59,669 nucleotides of DNA. It comes from Candidatus Adiutrix intracellularis. Its GTDB lineage: Bacteria > Desulfobacterota > Desulfarculia > Adiutricales > Adiutricaceae. The stretch covers positions 1 to 59,669 of the forward strand of contig LQAA01000084.1 of assembly GCA_001577715.1 (NCBI GenBank), given 5' to 3'. Every line of letters starts with the position of its first letter. The first letter of the stretch is position 1. The notes under the pieces are model-generated. The model worked only from the letters and a program-made list of their open reading frames with translations, was not told the origin of the DNA and searched no databases. Below, one piece after another: positions 1 to 8,700 of the stretch. The position numbers and the translations under genes were made by a program.

Positions 1-404
1 GCCTCAGTGATACCCCTCCGGCGGCGCTGAAGTTCCAGACCCCGCCATTCCGGGGTAACGAAGTTAGGTTTAAGTTCCAGCGTCACGCTAAATTTAAAAG
101 GCTGCCCCGGCGTATCATTCACAATTTCTAACTGAGGAACGCCCACCGGTTGAAAATCATGATCTTTAAGAATGGGAGGTACAGTCTCGGAGATTAAATG
201 TTCTAACACCTCCTGCCTCAATTCATTGGCATAAATTTTAGCCACCATGCTCCGAGGCGCTTTGCCGGGCCGAAAACCTTTAATCCGGGCCTTACGAGTA
301 TAAGTGTCCACAAACTGGCTGCAGGTGGCCAGGGCCTTTTCCTCCGGGAGTTCCACAATCAATTTACGTTTGATTTTGTTAATTTCTTCAATAGTGACAT
401 TCAT
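1..404 (-). CDS. tig: Trigger factor, N-terminal part (truncated by window edge)
   Basis: Ribosome-associated chaperone and peptidyl-prolyl isomerase that binds nascent chains at the exit tunnel. Read from position 404 leftwards, the protein starts MNVTIEEINKIKRKLIVEL and carries the ribosome-docking signature of the family, GFRPGKAPRSMV, at about residues 47-58. About 134 codons of the usual 430 or so are present; the FKBP and C-terminal domains lie outside the window. The ATG at 404 is preceded by a GGGAG ribosome binding site. The gene lies 75 bases downstream of tRNA-Leu on the same strand, an order in which the tRNA promoter could also serve tig. The reading frame is intact throughout the visible part. 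Confidence 0.93.
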   Translation of the reverse strand, partial: MNVTIEEINKIKRKLIVELPEEKALATCSQFVDTYTRKARIKGFRPGKAPRSMVAKIYANELRQEVLEHLISETVPPILKDHDFQPVGVPQLEIVNDTPGQPFKFSVTLELKPNFVTPEWRGLELQRRRRGITE

Positions 405-479
405 CTTTCACTCCCGTGAATTATTTAAATATTTTTAAAACCGGCAAGGGTACACCCAACCGGCGGCTCTCTCTCCCCC

Positions 480-564
480 TGGTGCGAGAGAGGGGAGTCG
501 AACCCCTATGGCCGCAGCCGCCGGCTCCTAAGGCCGGTGCGTCTACCAGTTCCGCCACTCTCGC
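480..564 (-). tRNA. tRNA-Leu (anticodon TAG, CCA encoded)
   Basis: The minus strand folds as a class II tRNA. The acceptor stem GCGAGAG (5' end at 564) pairs with CTCTCGC, followed by discriminator A and an encoded CCA at 480-482. The anticodon arm is CCGGC-CTTAGGA-GCCGG, giving anticodon TAG (codon CUA). A long variable arm and a T-arm GGGG-TTCGACT-CCCC follow, as expected for leucine tRNAs. Confidence 0.95.
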
Positions 565-588
565 AAAGATCTACTGAGCAATCTTCTA

Positions 589-617
589 TTTATAGGAAGA
601 TATAATGAATTTGTCAA
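589..617 (-). promoter_or_regulatory. Sigma-70 promoter for tRNA-Leu
   Basis: On the minus strand a perfect TTGACA (612-617) is separated by exactly 17 bases from TATAAA (589-594). Expected transcription start is near 582, about 18 bases before the mature tRNA 5' end. This is the cleanest promoter seen in the window. Confidence 0.75.
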
Positions 618-654
618 GAAAAAAGCCGAACCGACAGCAACTTTCATCTTGGTA

Positions 655-1850
655 TATTTTGTATTAAGCCTAACGGAACATACCTAATTTTATGTTAAAA
701 TATGTTAAAGTATATTCAGAAAATATTTAGAAAAATATCTGTCCTTACTTCGGAAGCAGGCTAAAGAGACACAAGACAAGCACTTTAGTTAAAATATTCA
801 TTATTCTGTGGCTGTCATATGCTTAGCAATATTTTCTATTTTTTTTACGCAGAGCCTTTCTTTTCTAACTCACCAGTATACCCTTTAAGAACTGCACAGT
901 CGTTCCAGTTTGTAAACTCTTTTTCAAAAAGTATAAATTCCTATTAGATAAACATATCTACCAAACTACTGGATATAATTTCAATCAACTATTTTAACTC
1001 GGTATTTTTTAATGTCCTTTATAACTTGTACCTGATAGATGACCTAAAGCTTTTTAAATAATTTAGTGACAGCTTTTTAATTACTATGGATAGGTCTGAG
1101 TATTTTAATTACTATAAATATATTGTTAAAATTACTCTATTAAGAAGCATTTCGACGGGAATATAGAATATTTTTACAGATTTTAAAGCCCGCTATTGTC
1201 GCGCCGAATCAAAATACAACTTTGCCCTTAACCTCAAAATTTACGACCCCGCAAAGCGAGAATAAGAAATAAAACCGCAAACAGAAAGGCACTTTACAAT
1301 GAGTTGAAACTACAAGCAAAAGTCGAAGAAAATATAGACATAATTGACTATAATAAGTTCTAATCCACAAAAGCAAAAAATCTTTGAAAGCCAACTAGAT
1401 CAATGTTAGAATAACAGACCTCGCTGACAAAGCAAAGCCTTAACCTCATAGCTCCATTACCAAGCTTAACCCTTTCAAAGACAACATTAAAAGCTTGCTC
1501 GGATGTGATAGAAATCGGTAGACAATAGAAAATGAGATCTTCAATATCTTAAAAAATAACGGCTATAATCTGAAATATAATTTCGGATACGGGAAAGAAA
1601 TCCTAACCTTACTTCTGATGGTATTTAATTTTCTGGTCGTCACTATATATAGCGTTTGCCAGTTAATCGAAACACTATAGCAGAAAGCGTAAAACTGCTT
1701 CAATGCCAAAAATTATCTCTTCATTCACCTCTAGTTTATCAGCATGTATCACGTCTTCATCTCCTAAAATGCACCCCTCAAAACTACTATATCAGATGTT
1801 CCAGCACTATAAATACACTAATTCAGCTCATAGACAAGCTAAAATTAATA
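655..1850 (+). mobile_element. Decayed IS relic (IS4/ISNCY-like DDE transposase), longest copy
   Basis: A non-functional insertion sequence with many stops and frameshifts. Its left part (about 655-870) matches the start of the elements at 42968 and 13565. Its middle and right parts (about 1430-1850) match the relic at 54.0-54.5 kb. Reading through the frameshifts, 1530-1680 gives a C-terminal transposase motif resembling IENEIFNILKNNGYN followed by NFGYGKEILTLLLMVFNF, which parallels the NFGHGK block of IS4-type DDE transposases. This is the only copy that retains both N- and C-terminal portions. A following stretch (about 1830-1930) encodes INKDKTKTCRMLENELTFFS, faintly like the end of a group II intron reverse transcriptase, but too short to name. 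Exact ends and family are uncertain. Confidence 0.6.
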
Positions 1851-1939
1851 ATCAATAAAGACAAAACTAAGACCTGCAGAATGCTGGAGAATGAACTAAC
1901 ATTCTTTAGTTATACGTTTCTTAAAATCAGGTTAAAAGG

Positions 1940-2388
1940 TAATATTTTTTTTGAATGATAATGTTAAAGAGAATTTCTTTCTCAACCACTTTTTCTTCAT
2001 GCAATAAAATAGAAGCCTTTCTTAAACAACCTAATCATTACTTAAATTTTTAAATTATTTTATTATCAACAACCCGTACATTAAACAAATATTTTTGGCT
2101 GAACGTCCCTAGCCGAAATAGCACTCTTGAAACTCTTACTCCAATAAATTTTATGATCTTTCCCTAACCAATTGCGAATAAGCATCTCGAGAATTAATTT
2201 ACTCTAACAAATCCTCATTGAACAAAACACCTTGCCTTAATTTATGTTAATGGTGTTCTTATACATCCCTCTAAGAGAAGAGCATTTCGACCTAATTCCA
2301 AGGTAAATTACGAATTATATAACCAAGATTATACTATAATTAATTTAAAATCAAATAATTAATATATTTTTAAGAACCGACTAAATAA
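1940..2388. repeat. Dispersed repeat, copy 1 (direct to 20465-21045)
   Basis: This AT-rich stretch aligns by eye, in the same orientation, with 20465-21045. Shared landmarks include GAGAATTAATTTACTCTAA, a block around AAATGAATATTTTTGG/AAACAAATATTTTTGG and the right end AAATAATTAAT.TGTTTTTAAG. The copies differ at many positions and by small indels. Neither strand keeps an open frame. It is probably an old transposon fragment, but I cannot identify its family. Confidence 0.5.
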
Positions 2389-3399
2389 GAATCGCCAGCT
2401 CACTGAAGAGCGGATTATAGAATAAGCAGAACAGCCGCAACCCAATAAATAAACTGCCCTCCAGTCGCCGATAGTAGGGCAGAGAGCGAAAAAAGGTCTT
2501 AGTCATAATAATTATTTGACGGCGTCACCGACGCCAATTCAGCCAACCAGCCGAAAAGTAAATGAAAGGGGCAACTAGTAGCCGAAAACCGTCAGCTTCA
2601 AATCCATAAAAAGATCGACCTTAGTCTACTGTTTCGGACCTTCATGGTAAGAATTACCTTAAACTAGAGACCCAAGCGTATTACCTGTTCGGTAGCTAGA
2701 TCAGTCATAACTCCTTGGCTGTGAAAAGCGCCGACTTTGAACTAACCTTAATAAACGAAGGGAGGCGCTACCCCGGCTATTAAAATTATTATTAATGTAA
2801 ATACCCTACCCTTCCAAATAACCCTCGATAAAATCTCCGCTATAAAATATACATTGTCCAGGTAATCGTCGTGAATTAAGAGTTTCCCGTAGCCGCAGCA
2901 AAACCAGTCTTTAAATTTCCCTTCGTAGCGATGGGTAACATGAGATTGCCGCTGCATTAAACAATTATTTCGCCATAACCGTTGACTAAGATCACCCTAG
3001 CCTCCACCAATTTTTTTTAACCAGGTCAGTCCAGTTAAAAACAACCGAGGCAATTAATAAGGCCGAAACAACCGCTGACGCCCTCTAAGTTAGTAAATTA
3101 GCTACTTCCCCAGTTGGCCGGGCGGCGGCGGGCCCAGCTTTATTGACTAGAGTCGGCTAGAAAAATTATTTAACTACAAAAAACTAACTAGGCAAAAAGC
3201 CCGCCGCCCGCTTCCAAAGCATCAGCCGCGACCGGCCGATTCACACTCAAAATAAGGGGCACTACACCGGAAAACAGGGTAACGACAATTTTTTCATACT
3301 ATCTCCAATAAGGTTATCTTAAGATCAGATTAAACTTAGGCTGAGTTTAACGGCCGGCCGCCAAAAGTATTTTTAACCTACCTCCATGAATCTAATTAT
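2389..3399. other. Gene-free decayed stretch
   Basis: About 1 kb without a convincing gene. Base composition rises from AT-rich to locally GC-rich (around 3100-3360), as in other pseudogene areas here, so it probably contains an old gene. The only sizeable frame, a 69-codon minus-strand frame at 2748-2957, has no family resemblance and no ribosome binding site. I could not recognise a product in any frame. Confidence 0.4.
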
Positions 3400-3780
3400 A
3401 TGGCAAACAATTATCACGCCAGAAATTTGGCCGCCCCACCCCAAAGAGCCGAACTTCAAGCAAAAAATGTGATTGACATGGTAGAGGCCAAATGGCATGA
3501 TATGAAGTTATTGCAACCAAGGGGCCTAGCTATAGTTATGAAAATTTTGAAATTCAAGAGATACTCTATTCTGGATGAAGTGTTAGCGGCTTTAACTAAA
3601 CCCTCCGACGACCAGTTGGAAGAAGCTCTGGTCATCGGCCGTCGCCGCTCGGGAGCCCGTTTTTCTTTCATGACTAACACCAACAACATTCCTGAATTGA
3701 TTGGCTATCTTGAAGCTATCAAGACCGATCTGACCATGGAGATGATCTATCAAGCCGAACGCGATGACGAAGTCGACTAA
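3400..3780 (+). CDS. Small hypothetical protein, 126 aa
   Basis: Not recognised. The frame encodes a soluble, charged, probably helical protein of 126 residues with no signal peptide, membrane segment or cysteine. Composition is balanced and the C-terminus is acidic (QAERDDEVD). It sits alone between a decayed stretch and an epimerase pseudogene on the same strand, and its stop lies just before the pseudogene. No good ribosome binding site is seen before the ATG. The uninterrupted frame amid heavily broken DNA suggests a real gene, but it could equally be a surviving fragment of a larger decayed one. Confidence 0.45.
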   Translation: MANNYHARNLAAPPQRAELQAKNVIDMVEAKWHDMKLLQPRGLAIVMKILKFKRYSILDEVLAALTKPSDDQLEEALVIGRRRSGARFSFMTNTNNIPELIGYLEAIKTDLTMEMIYQAERDDEVD

Positions 3781-3789
3781 CCAAGGTCA

Positions 3790-4620
3790 ATCCCTAAAAA
3801 CGGCGCGGAGCCTCATCGCTGGAGAGACTGAATTTATCGACTCTAATCTGCTAGATGTCTTTTTTGTGGCGAGCGAGAAAACACGGGCGCTGGATAACTT
3901 TTCCACCGACCATCGGAAAAATATATCCCCACCTCGGCGATCACCTAAAAGTGCTTACCGGCTCCACTACCAATCTCCTAGCCCTAAATGCGACTCTAAC
4001 GGGAATAGATTACATCTTCTACCTAACCACCCCAATAGTGGCAACGGTTTTCAACCTTTATAAGGTGGCTCTGGAATGCCGGACCCGCCGGATTATTTTT
4101 TCATCCAGTTTCGTGGGCTACGGCAATACCAAAGTCTCCAACTAAGAAGGCTTCTGCCCCCAGTTCAACATACTCTACATCACCACTAAACTTCTAGGTG
4201 AACATTAAAACCTGTATTTTTATGGCTATCGAGGTCTTAAGTCGGTCTATTTATGATATTTTAATGTTTACGGCCCCCGCTGGTAGCCTGATTAGCCCTA
4301 CTCCAAAGTTATTCCTATTTTCATGGATTAGCTACAGCGAAAGGAACCCAGCCTAATTTTTGATAACGGCCAAACAAATCCGCAGCTTTATTTACATCAT
4401 TGACTTGGGTCGGGCTAATCTGGCCGCAGCCATCCACCTCTAGGTATCTAGCCTAGCTTTCAACATCGGCTGCAACCAAGTTATTTAAGTTAGCGATCTC
4501 TACAACCTTCTAGCCGGCCAAGCCGATCGCCTCACCCCGACAATATCCGTTATTCTTTCGGGCCGGTGACCTTGACCGCAAGATAGCTTAGTTTCACGGC
4601 GAAAACATATTTAAACAAGG
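3790..4620 (+). pseudogene. NAD-dependent nucleotide-sugar epimerase/dehydratase, decayed
   Basis: Joining frames across several frameshifts and stops restores an extended SDR sugar epimerase. Visible pieces are FIDSNLLDVFFVASEKTRALDNFST (a damaged FIGSNLL...VRALDNFSTG, split here over the cofactor site), GIDYIFYLTTPIVATV (family GVDYIFHLAA), a YKVALECRTRRIIFSSS strand, the substrate-binding YGLKSVYLRYFNVYGPR-like block, and YSKVIPIFMD. These match UDP-glucose 4-epimerase/WbpP-type proteins that make surface-polysaccharide sugars. No long frame survives, so no functional enzyme is made. Loss of a surface-sugar gene fits an intracellular life. Confidence 0.7.
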
Positions 4621-4667
4621 ATCTAGCTCTAAACCTGGAGCTGATTTATATACAACAGTGAGGTTAA

Positions 4668-5714
4668 ATGACTTTCAGCATAGCCGATTTCACCCGAACC
4701 AATAAAATAGTTGTAATTTGGATAGCTTTCGCCGGACTGATCTATCTTTTCCGTGATATGTTCGGGCTGATCTTTATCACCTTCGTCATGTGCTTTATAA
4801 CCCACGGCCTGACCCACCGTCTCCATCGCTACGTTAAACTTATCCACCGCCGCCTCATGGTTCTAATCATCTATATTTTATTCATGGCTCTGGTAATTAT
4901 TTTTATCGTCTTTCTCACCCCTCGCCTGGCTAGCGAAGCCAAGAATTTCACCGAGCAGCTCCCGAGCACCCTAACCACAATAGAAAATTGGCTGGACGCC
5001 CAGATTACGCCGAATTCAGGTCTTGAACCCGTGATGGCTCGCCTCCGCTATATGCTAACTCCAGAGCAGATGATAATGAAGGGTTGGACCGTAGGCTGGG
5101 GGGCTATGGAACGTGGGTTCCACTATATCACCTGGTTCTTTCTAGGGCTTTTGTTCAGCTTTTTAATTATGCTGGATCTACCCCGCCTGACCCAGAGCGT
5201 TCGGGAACTACGCTTTACCCGACTAGCTCAGGTTTACGAGGAAACTGGGGACAGCGTGATCCTCTTTGCCCAAGTGGTGGGGGAAAACTTCCGGGCCCAA
5301 ATCATGATCTCAGCCATCAACACCACTTTGACAGTCATCGGTTTAAATATTCTGGATATCGGAGGCATAGTCCTGCTCTGCACTCTAGTCTTTTTCTGCG
5401 GCCTCATTCCAGTTTTGGGAGTGCTAATTTCCTCCATTCCCATTAGCCTGATGGCCGTTAATGCCGGCGGAGTATCATTGGGACTCTGGGCCGGGATAAT
5501 GATAGTTATTATTCACATGATCGAGGCCTACATCCTCAACCCCCGTATCGTCTCCCGCTTCATGCATCTGAACCCGGTGCTAACCCTCCTGATCCTCTAT
5601 ATCGCCCATAGTCTTATCGGCATTTGGGGCATGCTGCTGGGAGTGCCTATCTCCGTCTACATTTATCACCAGTTAATTGTGGATCTTTCGTCACCTAAAG
5701 GAAAAAGAAAATGA
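4668..5714 (+). CDS. AI-2E family transporter (PerM-like membrane protein)
   Basis: Polytopic inner-membrane protein of the AI-2E/UPF0118 family, whose members act as transporters or Na+/H+ exchangers; the substrate here is unknown. The 348 residues contain an N-terminal pair of membrane helices, a soluble segment (about 90-150), then about five helices. The C-terminal family signature HMIEAYILNPRIVS and a following helix with LTLLILYIAHSLIGIWGMLLG are clear. Length is normal for the family. The start ATG lies after GTGAGG. The stop overlaps the start of the next gene as ATGA, suggesting translational coupling in one transcript with the esterase and the Kdo genes. Confidence 0.85.
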   Translation: MTFSIADFTRTNKIVVIWIAFAGLIYLFRDMFGLIFITFVMCFITHGLTHRLHRYVKLIHRRLMVLIIYILFMALVIIFIVFLTPRLASEAKNFTEQLPSTLTTIENWLDAQITPNSGLEPVMARLRYMLTPEQMIMKGWTVGWGAMERGFHYITWFFLGLLFSFLIMLDLPRLTQSVRELRFTRLAQVYEETGDSVILFAQVVGENFRAQIMISAINTTLTVIGLNILDIGGIVLLCTLVFFCGLIPVLGVLISSIPISLMAVNAGGVSLGLWAGIMIVIIHMIEAYILNPRIVSRFMHLNPVLTLLILYIAHSLIGIWGMLLGVPISVYIYHQLIVDLSSPKGKRK

Positions 5715-6265
5715 AACACCAGGCCCTAACTATATTTCTAGGTGACAGCCTCACCGCCGGCAATAATTGGAGTCGGGCTTTTCCAGGATTAAAACTGCAA
5801 AATCTGGGCGTGAATGGAGACACTTGCGCCGGGGTCTGGAGTCGCCTAGATAAAGTGATTCACTTAGTGCCGGACAAAATCTTTCTACAGATCGGCATCA
5901 ACGACTTTCTACGAGGGGCCTCCTCCGAAGATATAGTCACCGGACATACTCGTATCTGGAATGAACTTTCAACCCGGCTGCCCCTGACCAACCTAAAGGT
6001 TATTTCCCTATTGCCTTACCTAGAATCCGCCCTGCCGGGGCTCCCACCTAACCTGGACATAATTAATATTAACACCGCCCTAGCCGAGGAGGCACAGACA
6101 CAAGGTTTAATTTTTATTGATCTTTTTCAAGATCTAGCAGATGAAGACCACCAAGTGCGCCTAGACTACACCAGCGACGGTCTACACCTTTTGCCAGCCG
6201 GCTATCAAGTGTGGGCGGAACGTCTGCGCCCAATTTTAGAGGTATATGCCGATGCCCGAACCTAA
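5711..6265 (+). CDS. SGNH/GDSL-family hydrolase
   Basis: Small serine esterase/lipase of the SGNH fold, 184 residues with no signal peptide, so probably cytoplasmic. The four blocks are present: I (FLGDSLTAG, nucleophile Ser), II (LGVNGDT, oxyanion Gly), III (QIGINDF, oxyanion Asn) and V (DGLHLLPAGY, catalytic Asp and His). Related proteins include lysophospholipase/arylesterase TesA and various acyl-ester hydrolases; the substrate cannot be told from sequence. The start overlaps the upstream permease gene by 4 bases, and the 3' end overlaps kdsD by 20 bases. Confidence 0.85.
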   Translation: MKHQALTIFLGDSLTAGNNWSRAFPGLKLQNLGVNGDTCAGVWSRLDKVIHLVPDKIFLQIGINDFLRGASSEDIVTGHTRIWNELSTRLPLTNLKVISLLPYLESALPGLPPNLDIININTALAEEAQTQGLIFIDLFQDLADEDHQVRLDYTSDGLHLLPAGYQVWAERLRPILEVYADART

Positions 6266-7241
6266 AGGCACCTCTCCCGCCCCAAGATTTCTGGTCGAGG
6301 GCCTCCGCGTATTACAGCATGAAGCCGCAGCGCTGAATATGCTAGCCCAAGTCCTGAATAGGAATTTCGAAAAGGCGGCTAAGCTTTTTCTGGAAATTAA
6401 GGGCCGGGTGGCGGTAACAGGTATGGGGAAGAGCGGGCACGTAGCCAGAAAAGTGGCCGCCACTCTAACTTCTACCGGTACCCCAGCCTATTTTATCCAT
6501 CCCGCCGAAGCCAACCACGGTGATTTAGGCATGATCTCACCACGGGACGTAGTACTAGCTTTTTCTAATTCTGGGGAGACCTTAGAAATGTATGGCCTGC
6601 TAAGCTTCTGCGCCCGTCACTTGGTACCGGTAGTGGGAGTAACAAAAAATCCAACCAGTTATCTAGCTACCCGCTCTAAAATTATTCTAACCTTACCTGA
6701 TTTACCGGAAGCCTGCCCTAACGACTGCGCCCCCACCACCTCCACCATCATGATGATGGGTCTGGGCGACGCCCTAGCCATGTCGCTGCTTTCGGCCCGG
6801 GGCTTCACCCCAGAAAATTTTCAACAATACCACCCCGGTGGTTCTCTGGGCCGTCGCCTTTTAAAGGTGGCCGACATCATGCACAGCGGGGACGAAATTC
6901 CCCACGTGACCCCGGAGCAGTCCATGCCGGAAGTTCTATATACCATTACCGGCAAATCTTTCGGCTGCACGGCGGTGACCAGCCCCAGCGGAAACCTTTT
7001 AGGCGTCATTACCGACGGCGATCTACGCAGACACATGGGCCCTGATTTTCTAACTCTCAAAGCCGCCGACATCATGACCATCGGGCCGCTGACCGTAAGT
7101 TCACTTACCCCAGCTGCCGAAGCTTTAGGACTGATGCAGAGCCGCTCAATCACCAATATTTTTGTAGTGGACGATAACTGGACCAAGCGACCGGTAGGGG
7201 TTCTACATATTCACGACTGCCTCCGCGCCGGGCTCCAATAA
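6246..7241 (+). CDS. kdsD: D-arabinose-5-phosphate isomerase
   Basis: Interconverts ribulose-5-phosphate and arabinose-5-phosphate, the first committed step of Kdo synthesis for LPS. The 331-residue protein has an N-terminal SIS domain (about 40-180) with GMGKSGHVARKVAATL, SNSGET and the family-specific YHPGGSLGRRLLKV linker, then two CBS domains (about 210-331). This KpsF/GutQ/KdsD architecture is full length. A second in-frame ATG at 6252 lies 9 bases from an AGAGG site, whereas 6246 is only 3 bases from it, so 6252 may be the true start. It forms a Kdo pathway pair with kdsB, with psd between them. Confidence 0.93.
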   Translation: MPMPEPKGTSPAPRFLVEGLRVLQHEAAALNMLAQVLNRNFEKAAKLFLEIKGRVAVTGMGKSGHVARKVAATLTSTGTPAYFIHPAEANHGDLGMISPRDVVLAFSNSGETLEMYGLLSFCARHLVPVVGVTKNPTSYLATRSKIILTLPDLPEACPNDCAPTTSTIMMMGLGDALAMSLLSARGFTPENFQQYHPGGSLGRRLLKVADIMHSGDEIPHVTPEQSMPEVLYTITGKSFGCTAVTSPSGNLLGVITDGDLRRHMGPDFLTLKAADIMTIGPLTVSSLTPAAEALGLMQSRSITNIFVVDDNWTKRPVGVLHIHDCLRAGLQ

Positions 7242-7266
7242 GACCCTAGGCTTAAGGAAAAAAGCC

Positions 7267-7950
7267 ATGAAAGATTATTTTGACGCTTTAGATCCCAAAA
7301 AAAACATTCATAATGGTCTGCCGGTGGCTCGGCCTGGCCTGATTTTCATTCTTAGCCTAACTGTTTTGGTCCTACTTGCCCTAACCGTCCGCAGCTTCGG
7401 TCTGGCCGCGATTATTTTCCTCGCTACCCTATTCACAGCTTGGTTTTTCCGCGATCCCGCCCGCCCCACACCCCCAACTGGCTTCGGCCTCTCCCCAGCC
7501 GACGGCCGGGTCATAAAGATTGAATGCCAAGAAAGTAACCCTTTTATTGATGGACCAGCCTGGAAAATAAGCATTTTCATGAGCATTTTCAATGTTCATA
7601 TCAATCGAACCCCCTTAGACGGACGTCTAACTCGCCAAATTTACTGTCCCGGCACCTTCTTCAACGCCTCTTTAGACAAAGCTAATAAACAAAATGAACG
7701 AAACGCCCTGATTCTGGAAACGGACGAAGGCCCAATAGCAGTGGTTCAAATAGCCGGTCTGATCGCTCGGCGCATAGTCAGCTGGGTCGGCGAAGGCGAT
7801 TGGATGGAGCGAGGGCAACGTTTCGGTCTCATCCGCTTCGGCTCTAGACTGGATCTTTATCTACCCGTAGAATCAGAAATTATGGTCGTCATCGGCCAGC
7901 ACCTTCAGGCCGGCTGGTCGCCCGTCTGGCGCCGGAGAACTGACCAGTGA
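7267..7950 (+). CDS. psd: Phosphatidylserine decarboxylase proenzyme (short type)
   Basis: Makes phosphatidylethanolamine from phosphatidylserine at the inner membrane. The 227-residue protein has two hydrophobic segments near the N-terminus (about 20-60), then the catalytic domain with LSPADGRV, MSIFNVHINRTP and PGTFFNASLDKANKQNER. The C-terminal self-cleavage site is RFGSRLDLYLP: cleavage before Ser creates the pyruvoyl cofactor, as in the short, single-domain PSD class. An AAGGAA site precedes the ATG. It overlaps kdsB by 4 bases. The usual partner pssA is not in the window, so the source of phosphatidylserine must be encoded elsewhere. Confidence 0.93.
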   Translation: MKDYFDALDPKKNIHNGLPVARPGLIFILSLTVLVLLALTVRSFGLAAIIFLATLFTAWFFRDPARPTPPTGFGLSPADGRVIKIECQESNPFIDGPAWKISIFMSIFNVHINRTPLDGRLTRQIYCPGTFFNASLDKANKQNERNALILETDEGPIAVVQIAGLIARRIVSWVGEGDWMERGQRFGLIRFGSRLDLYLPVESEIMVVIGQHLQAGWSPVWRRRTDQ

Positions 7951-8684
7951 AACTAGTAGCCCTAATTCCTGCCCGCTGGGCTTCGACCCGCTTTCCCGGC
8001 AAAGCCCTGACGCCCATTTCCGGGCGGCCCATGATTGAGCATGTCTACCGCCGGGCTCTGGTTATACCAGAGGTAACAGAAGTTTATGTAGCGACCGACA
8101 GCCCAAAAATTAAACAGGCTGTACAAAATTTCGGCGGGCAAGCCCTTCTGACCAGCAACCATCACCTTTCCGGCTCCGACCGCCTGGCCGAAGCCGCCGA
8201 CCTTCTAAAGTTGGCCGACGAAGATATTATTCTCAACATCCAAAGCGATCAACCGGCTTTTAACCCGAAGAATCCGGCCCTTCTAGCCCAATCTCTCAAA
8301 GACGACCCAACTCTGGAAATAGCCACTCTAGCCATCGCCCTAACCTCGGCCGCCGACATTAATAACCCTAACCACGTCAAAGTAGCTTTTGGAACAGACC
8401 ATCTAGCACTATACTTTTCGCGCGCTCCTATTCCTTGGCCCCGGGACGATAAAGCAGTATATTACCGACATATCGGTATCTATGCCTACCGGACCGAATT
8501 TCTACGCCGCTTCGTACATTTACCAGAAGGGCGACTAGAACGCATTGAGCGCCTAGAACAACTCCGTGCTCTAGAAAACCGAGCCCGAATCAAAATCATA
8601 GTCGTCATGGGTCTATCGCCGGAAGTGGATGTCCCCAATGATATCCAGGCCGCCGAGGAAGCTCTACACCTGGAAAATAAATAA
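7947..8684 (+). CDS. kdsB: 3-deoxy-manno-octulosonate cytidylyltransferase (CMP-Kdo synthetase)
   Basis: Activates Kdo with CTP to CMP-Kdo for transfer to lipid A in the cytoplasm. The 245-residue protein carries the family N-terminus LVALIPARWASTRFPGKAL, the EVYVATDS strand, the NIQSDQPAF segment (family GDEP, here SDQP) and YRHIGIYAYRTEFL. Length is normal. Translation starts at GTG (7947) in a GTGA overlap with psd, so the two are probably coupled. Together with kdsD it supports an LPS-bearing outer membrane. The usual E of the NVQGDEP motif is Q in this protein, an unusual substitution worth noting. Confidence 0.93.
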   Translation: MKLVALIPARWASTRFPGKALTPISGRPMIEHVYRRALVIPEVTEVYVATDSPKIKQAVQNFGGQALLTSNHHLSGSDRLAEAADLLKLADEDIILNIQSDQPAFNPKNPALLAQSLKDDPTLEIATLAIALTSAADINNPNHVKVAFGTDHLALYFSRAPIPWPRDDKAVYYRHIGIYAYRTEFLRRFVHLPEGRLERIERLEQLRALENRARIKIIVVMGLSPEVDVPNDIQAAEEALHLENK

Positions 8685-8700
8685 AATAACAGGAATTGAT

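Noticed and set aside
1656-1958. 100-codon plus-strand frame as a real gene
   Set aside because: It matches the decayed IS in other copies and mixes frames; the end faintly resembles a reverse transcriptase but is too short.
3764-4145. Two overlapping 96-99 codon plus-strand frames as genes
   Set aside because: They are frame-shifted pieces of the epimerase pseudogene; the motifs continue from one frame to the other.
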